DNA from: CAKOSP01 sp964404455
Lineage (GTDB): Bacteria > Bacillota_I > Bacilli_A > RF39 > UBA660
Length of the DNA: 10,902 bases
Assembly (NCBI GenBank): GCA_964404455.1
Contig: CAYOJY010000028.1
Location: 1 to 10,902 of the forward strand
Reading direction: 5' to 3'
A model generated the notes under the pieces. It searched no databases. It was not told the origin of the DNA and saw only the letters and a list, made by a program, of their open reading frames with translations. Each line of letters opens with the position of its first letter. Positions within the stretch are counted from its first letter, which is position 1. This document shows, in pieces, positions 7,507 to 10,902 of the stretch. The translations under genes were made by a program, and so were the position numbers.

Positions 7507-8391
7507 TTACTTTTTACTAATATGAGTAGCCGCAATGGCACCATCTGATGCAGCAGTTACTAATTGATATAAATCTTTTTTAACAATATCGCCTACAGCA
7601 TATAAACCATTTATTTTTGTTTCAAAATTTTCATTTACAATAACATAACCTTTATCATCAGTAATGGCTAAATTTTCAATTAAAACGTTATCCGGTGTAT
7701 AACCAACATAAATAAATACTCCGGCAACTAATAATTTTTCTCCAGTATTTAAAAGAACATTATTAATCTTATTATCTATTTCATTAATTTTGTCAATTTT
7801 CGAATTAAATTTAACTTCTATTTTAGCATTTTTTTCCACTTGTTTAATTAAACCTTCATTAGCGGCAAAATGGGGTTTTCTTACTAATAAATAAATCTTG
7901 TTAACAATTTTAGATAAATAAAGAGCTTCTTGTAAGGCACTATTTCCTCCACCTACTACTATAATATCTTTATCCTTATAAAACATTCCATCACATAAAG
8001 CACAAGTACTTAAACCGCGCCCCAGTAAATCTCTTTCATTATTTAAACCTAAAAATTTTGGTTTTCTTCCTGTTGCTAAAATTAAATTTTTGGTTTCATA
8101 CTTATCATTTTTGGTGTGAACAGTTTTTAAATCTTTTTTAATTTCAATTTTAAGCACTTCTTCATTTTTATAAGGAATATTTAATTCATTAACTTGATTT
8201 AATAAGTTCTCAGAAAAATCATATCCTTTAATCACTGTTAAACCTGGATAATTATTAACCTGATCAATATTATTTAATATTCCTCCCGGCATCTTACCTT
8301 CAAACATCAAAATTTTTAAATTGGCCTGTTTAGAATATATTCCAGCCGATACACCAGCTATTCCCATCCCAATTATAATTACATCATACAT
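7507..8391 (-). CDS. trxB: Thioredoxin-disulfide reductase (FAD-dependent)
   Basis: Reduces thioredoxin with electrons from a pyridine nucleotide through FAD and a redox-active disulfide, in the cytosol. The 294-residue protein is slightly shorter than typical (about 310-320). Visible are the FAD-binding GMGIAG (8-13), ATGRKP (106-111), the active-site CALC (Cys130 and Cys133, usually CAxC), the nucleotide-binding GGGNSA (147-152) and the FAD-contacting GDI near 267. The 2'-phosphate recognition loop reads VRKPHFAA (170-177) where E. coli has HRRDGFRA, so one Arg is Lys and another is Ala; NADPH preference is less certain than usual. An AAAGG ribosome site overlaps the end of lgt, whose stop is 12 nt upstream. 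The lgt-trxB pairing is a classic Firmicute/Mollicute neighbourhood. Confidence 0.94.
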   Translation of the reverse strand: MYDVIIIGMGIAGVSAGIYSKQANLKILMFEGKMPGGILNNIDQVNNYPGLTVIKGYDFSENLLNQVNELNIPYKNEEVLKIEIKKDLKTVHTKNDKYETKNLILATGRKPKFLGLNNERDLLGRGLSTCALCDGMFYKDKDIIVVGGGNSALQEALYLSKIVNKIYLLVRKPHFAANEGLIKQVEKNAKIEVKFNSKIDKINEIDNKINNVLLNTGEKLLVAGVFIYVGYTPDNVLIENLAITDDKGYVIVNENFETKINGLYAVGDIVKKDLYQLVTAASDGAIAATHISKK

Positions 8392-8403
8392 ATTATATCC
8401 TTT

Positions 8404-9213
8404 CTAAAATCTAACCACATCAGCCTCAGCATTATATAAATCTTCATATTTACCTTTTCGGCTTATTATCATCGTAGCTACTACACCTATTATAACCATA
8501 ATAATTGAAATAATTTGGGCTGTTTTAAATCCTCCTATCATTAACGAATCTGTTCTTAATGATTCAATGAAAAATCTACCAATACCATACCATATTAAAT
8601 AAAATGCCGTTAATTGACCATATTTAACATATTTTATTCTTCTTAATACTAAAACGATAACAAAACCTAAAAAACACCATAAGGATTCATAAAAAAATGT
8701 AGGATGATAATAATTACCATTAATCATCATTCCGTTAATAATAAATTCAGGAACATGTAATTCCTGCAAACGAGCATAACTGATTATGCTGCCATATGCT
8801 TCATTATTAAAGAAATTTCCCCACCTGCCAATAGCTTGACCTAAAAGTAAGGGAACGATTGCCATATCAAATATTTTAACATAATTAACTTTATATTTTT
8901 TAGAATAAATAATTATAGTAATTATGGCAAAAATTATTCCACCATGAATTGCTAAGCCACCTTCCCAAATTTTAAAAATGCTTAACAAATCATCTTGATA
9001 TAACGAAAATTTAAAAATTACATAATAAAGCCGTGCCCCAATTAAACCAAAAATAATCGACCAAAAAGCTAAATTAAATAAAAAATCCCGATTAAAATTA
9101 AATCTTTTACCTTCTCTTAAAAAAAGACCAATTCCTAAAATTATTCCCATTAACATGGTTATAGAATACCATTTAACTTCAAGCGAACCAATAGTTATCA
9201 TTACTGGATCCAT
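8404..9213 (-). CDS. lgt: Prolipoprotein diacylglyceryl transferase
   Basis: The membrane enzyme that transfers a diacylglyceryl group from phosphatidylglycerol to the lipobox cysteine of prolipoproteins, the first step of lipoprotein maturation. With the start at 9213 it has 269 residues, the usual length. Several hydrophobic spans are visible (about 18-32, 47-66, 92-103, 116-127, 178-190, 201-216, 232-250). Family motifs are GARLYYV (59-65), GGLAIHGG (85-92, catalytic-region His90), GRWGNFFNNEAYG (129-141, Arg130 and Glu138), HPTFFYESLW (170-179) and GRFFIESLRTD (212-222). An ATG at 9267 would add 18 unconserved residues, but it lacks a ribosome site and lies upstream of the promoter's -10 box, so 9213 is preferred. 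A GAAAGG or GGGAT sequence lies in the short leader. First gene of the operon. Confidence 0.96.
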   Translation of the reverse strand: MDPVMITIGSLEVKWYSITMLMGIILGIGLFLREGKRFNFNRDFLFNLAFWSIIFGLIGARLYYVIFKFSLYQDDLLSIFKIWEGGLAIHGGIIFAIITIIIYSKKYKVNYVKIFDMAIVPLLLGQAIGRWGNFFNNEAYGSIISYARLQELHVPEFIINGMMINGNYYHPTFFYESLWCFLGFVIVLVLRRIKYVKYGQLTAFYLIWYGIGRFFIESLRTDSLMIGGFKTAQIISIIMVIIGVVATMIISRKGKYEDLYNAEADVVRF

Positions 9214-9238
9214 TTTTATCCCGAGCCTTTCTAAAACA

Positions 9239-9267
9239 ATTATATAGTTTTTTAAGCTAAAATGCAA
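9239..9267 (-). promoter_or_regulatory. Promoter of the lgt-trxB-cysS-peptidase operon
   Basis: Minus-strand TTGCAT (9262-9267) is 17 nt from a perfect TATAAT (9239-9244). Transcription would start near 9232, giving a leader of about 18 nt that contains GAAAGG. Its position fixes the lgt start at 9213, because the upstream ATG at 9267 would not be transcribed. Confidence 0.7.
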
Positions 9268-9286
9268 ATAAATTATTAGTCATATT

Positions 9287-9315
9287 TTGTTGATTTAACA
9301 ATAATATTATAATAA
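9287..9315 (+). promoter_or_regulatory. Candidate promoter for the C26 hydrolase gene
   Basis: TTGTTG (9287-9292) is 17 nt from TAATAA (9310-9315) and 15 nt from an overlapping perfect TATAAT (9308-9313). The predicted start near 9320 leaves a leader of about 13 nt, so the AGGGGG ribosome site would lie at the very 5' end of the message. It is divergent from the lgt promoter, with the two -35 boxes about 20 nt apart. Confidence 0.45.
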
Positions 9316-9332
9316 TATTTAGGGGGATTTAA

Positions 9333-9971
9333 TTGGTTTTAGGTATAACGTTACGTTACAATGAATTTGATAGTAATAAAATATTTTGTATTTCTCATAA
9401 TATGAAATATATTTTTGATAAGTTAAAAGTTACTTTAATTCCCATATGCCAAAATACCAATTTAGATAAGATTGTTAATATGTGCAATGGTTTAATTTTA
9501 ACGGGTAGTCCAATTCACATCAACGCTAAGTTATATAAAGAAAAAAATTTAATAAAAAATGATTTAAAATATAATGAAGATGAATTAGATTATCAACTTA
9601 TCACTTTATTTACTAAAAAGAATAAACCAATACTTGGGATATGTCGGGGAATACAAATAATAAATGTTTATTTTGGCGGTTCATTACATCAAAAAATTGA
9701 TAATCATGAAAAAACAAATCATTCAATAACAATTAAAAAAGATTCTTTTTTGTTTAATATTTATCATAGAAAAAGTTTAAAAATAAACTCTAATCATACC
9801 CAATCAATAAAACAAATTGCTCCAGATTTTAAAATAGTTGCCATTTCTGATGATGGAATAATTGAAGCAATTGAAAAAGAAAATATTTGGGCAGTCCAAT
9901 GGCATCCTGAACACTTATTAGATTTTAAACTATTTAAAGCCTTCTTAAATAAGATAAATGATTCAAAATAA
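9333..9971 (+). CDS. Peptidase C26 / class I glutamine amidotransferase-like hydrolase
   Basis: A 212-residue protein with the class I GATase fold, in the gamma-glutamyl hydrolase group (peptidase C26; relatives include gamma-glutamyl-GABA hydrolase PuuD). It shows the nucleophile elbow GICRG (102-106, Cys104), the opening LGITLRYNE like the family's IGIT-RY start, GLILTGS (53-59), DDGIIEAIE (173-181) and QWHPE (189-193, His191 and Glu193 completing the triad). The start is TTG at 9333, supported by AGGGGG 6 nt upstream; the first in-frame ATG would remove the conserved N-terminus. It is shorter than most PuuD-like enzymes (about 240-250). The substrate is not readable: it could cleave gamma-glutamyl amides or peptides. 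It is a single-gene unit, the only plus-strand gene here, with its own promoter and terminator. Confidence 0.85.
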   Translation: MVLGITLRYNEFDSNKIFCISHNMKYIFDKLKVTLIPICQNTNLDKIVNMCNGLILTGSPIHINAKLYKEKNLIKNDLKYNEDELDYQLITLFTKKNKPILGICRGIQIINVYFGGSLHQKIDNHEKTNHSITIKKDSFLFNIYHRKSLKINSNHTQSIKQIAPDFKIVAISDDGIIEAIEKENIWAVQWHPEHLLDFKLFKAFLNKINDSK

Positions 9972-9985
9972 TTTATTATTAGACA

Positions 9986-10023
9986 AAACCATCTCCGCAA
10001 CTGGCGAAGATGGTTTGTTTTTT
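9986..10023 (+). terminator. Strong rho-independent terminator after the C26 hydrolase
   Basis: Perfect 9-bp arms AAACCATCT (9986-9994) and AGATGGTTT (10008-10016) continue past a C/A mismatch into CGC/GCG, then TGTTTTTT follows on the plus strand. On the minus strand the hairpin is followed by TTTTGTCT, so it may also stop transcription of the converging surface-protein gene, which ends at 10079. Confidence 0.85.
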
Positions 10024-10078
10024 CAAACATATTTTTTATTATTTAGACTAATTTTAGTATAACTTCTTTTCGGTAAAT

Positions 10079-10902
10079 TTAATTTATAACATACGGATTA
10101 TTCCATGTTCCGTTCCCGCTTGACGAAGAGATTTCAGATGACAAAGAAATAACAGCCCGTACGCTAGCACCACTACCATTCACACTATTGCCACCCAGAT
10201 TACCAGTAGAATTCACAATAAACTCATAAGCATAAACACTATCATTTAAACCATAATTAGACGGCGAGCCTAACCAGTAGTAATTCTTTGTATACAAATA
10301 ATTACTACTGGTATTCGTGCCAACTATAAACCCGGCTATTAACACTTCGTCTGCCGTTAATAAACCAACCTTTTGTAAGGATTTGCCATTTCCTTTTGTC
10401 GTGTCTGCTTTTGTAAATGCATCATTCTTATGCGGACATACTAAGCTTGGTCCAGTTCCAATTGGTGCCCATGAGCTGGCATTTATTAATCTTCTCGCTG
10501 CTCCAAACCATGTTGACGTTGTTCCTATTCCATTTCCAGTTCTGTTTGTTCCTGCTAATGTTCCAGAATATGTACTTCGATCATTGCAAAATATTGTATC
10601 TGCTATTTTATTATCATAACTTGCTAAGTTATTTGAATACCAGTTTTCTAAATATGTTTTCAAGTTACTTGTAACATCTAAGCCTCTTTGACTTCCTAAA
10701 GTATACATATATCCGACATATTCGGCACTATCATATGTTGAATTAAATGCCGATTTTCCTATTTGCGTTCCACTACCTGTCATTACCACTTTTTGGGCTT
10801 CTGTAGGGGCTGTTGTTCCACTATAAATTAGTTTTACTGTATTGTTTCCATTCACTCGTACTATTCGCCAATATATGTCGGCAAATTTTACCCAGTTATT
10901 AT
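10079..10902 (-). CDS. C-terminal part of a large surface-type protein (family not assigned)
   Basis: The frame is open to the right edge, so the visible 273 residues are the C-terminal part; a GTG at 10855 lies mid-domain and is not the start. The first visible residues (NNWVKFADIYWRIVRVNG) continue into one globular domain that ends in SGASVRAVISLSSE and GTWNNPYVIN. It is rich in Ser, Thr, Gly, Asn and Tyr, with only two cysteines seen (IFCND and LVCPH), as expected for an extracellular domain. The pattern W-R-I-(I/V)-R near one end, YYWLGSPS, and a final (G)VRxVISL resembles a widespread but poorly characterised surface-protein class of gut Firmicutes (DUF6273-like). I cannot confirm the family or a ligand. 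The gene is visibly less AT-rich than its neighbours: 25 of 60 bases are G or C in 10501-10560, against 11 of 60 in 6121-6180 of cysS. This fits transfer or different selection. It converges on the C26 gene. Confidence 0.75.
   Translation of the reverse strand, partial: NNWVKFADIYWRIVRVNGNNTVKLIYSGTTAPTEAQKVVMTGSGTQIGKSAFNSTYDSAEYVGYMYTLGSQRGLDVTSNLKTYLENWYSNNLASYDNKIADTIFCNDRSTYSGTLAGTNRTGNGIGTTSTWFGAARRLINASSWAPIGTGPSLVCPHKNDAFTKADTTKGNGKSLQKVGLLTADEVLIAGFIVGTNTSSNYLYTKNYYWLGSPSNYGLNDSVYAYEFIVNSTGNLGGNSVNGSGASVRAVISLSSEISSSSGNGTWNNPYVIN
10273..10312. repeat. 40-bp near-perfect palindrome inside the surface-protein gene
   Basis: ACCAGTAGTAATT (10273-10285) is mirrored exactly by AATTACTACTGGT (10300-10312). 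The centre is a further perfect palindrome TTTGTATACAAA (10287-10298), with a single mismatched pair (C10286/T10299) between. So 19 of 20 base pairs match, with no spacer. It encodes the residues TSSNYLYTKNYYW of the surface protein. It could extrude as a cruciform or act as a dimeric-protein or recombinase site, or be an accident of the codons. Confidence 0.9.

Noticed and set aside
9214..9267. Longer lgt start at 9267
   Set aside because: No ribosome site, unconserved extra residues, and the operon's TATAAT box lies downstream of it.
9794..10030. Minus-strand frame of 78 codons over the C26 gene end and terminator
   Set aside because: It overlaps a well-supported gene in antisense, lacks a ribosome site I could support, and resembles no family; it is a shadow frame.
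10079..10330. Diversity-generating retroelement variable region in the surface protein
   Set aside because: No reverse transcriptase or template repeat is visible, and the hairpin lies inside the domain rather than just after its end. The resemblance to C-type-lectin-like tails is only suggestive.
10338..10361. Short inverted repeat ATTAAC/GTTAAT
   Set aside because: Six-bp arms with a 12-nt loop inside coding sequence are expected by chance here.
10317..10674. Plus-strand frames opposite the surface protein
   Set aside because: They are antisense shadows of a frame with clear protein character and have no plausible starts or family features.

Overview
The window is very AT-rich, uses Shine-Dalgarno starts, and uses TGG for every tryptophan I checked. 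Nearly all stops are TAA. Its gene families (family II pyrophosphatase with CBS and DRTGG domains, YugP-type peptidase, lgt next to trxB) point to a low-GC Firmicute, possibly an uncultured Bacilli or Mollicutes-like lineage that keeps the standard genetic code. This placement is inferred from gene content and composition only.

Layout, left to right. Positions 1-101 hold the membrane-anchored N-terminus of a surface or exported protein (minus strand, cut by the window edge), with its own promoter. A minus-strand terminator at 188-211 closes an apparent three-gene unit read right to left: uvrB (4698-2773), a CBS-domain manganese pyrophosphatase (2699-1077) and a short-chain dehydrogenase (1075-317). 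Positions 4699-5408 carry no intact gene. They hold the decayed remains of a RhuM-family gene, a hairpin next to the uvrB start, and the terminator of the next operon.

From 9213 down to 5409 runs a compact minus-strand operon: lgt (prolipoprotein diacylglyceryl transferase), trxB (thioredoxin reductase), cysS (cysteinyl-tRNA synthetase) and a YugP-like zinc membrane peptidase. A strong promoter lies at 9239-9267 and a terminator at 5353-5383. These genes cover lipoprotein maturation, thiol redox, cysteine charging and membrane proteolysis. Facing away from lgt is the only plus-strand gene, a small class I glutamine-amidotransferase-like (peptidase C26) hydrolase with a TTG start and a clear terminator.

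The right end (10079-10902, minus strand) is the C-terminal part of a large surface-type protein. Its base composition is clearly less AT-rich than its neighbours, and it contains a 40-bp near-perfect palindrome.

Most of the window is ordinary housekeeping and I see no clear new multi-gene system. The points worth a second look are the palindrome inside the surface gene, an apparent two-base deletion that clips the UvrB C-terminus, the RhuM relic upstream of uvrB, and surface-protein pieces at both ends.
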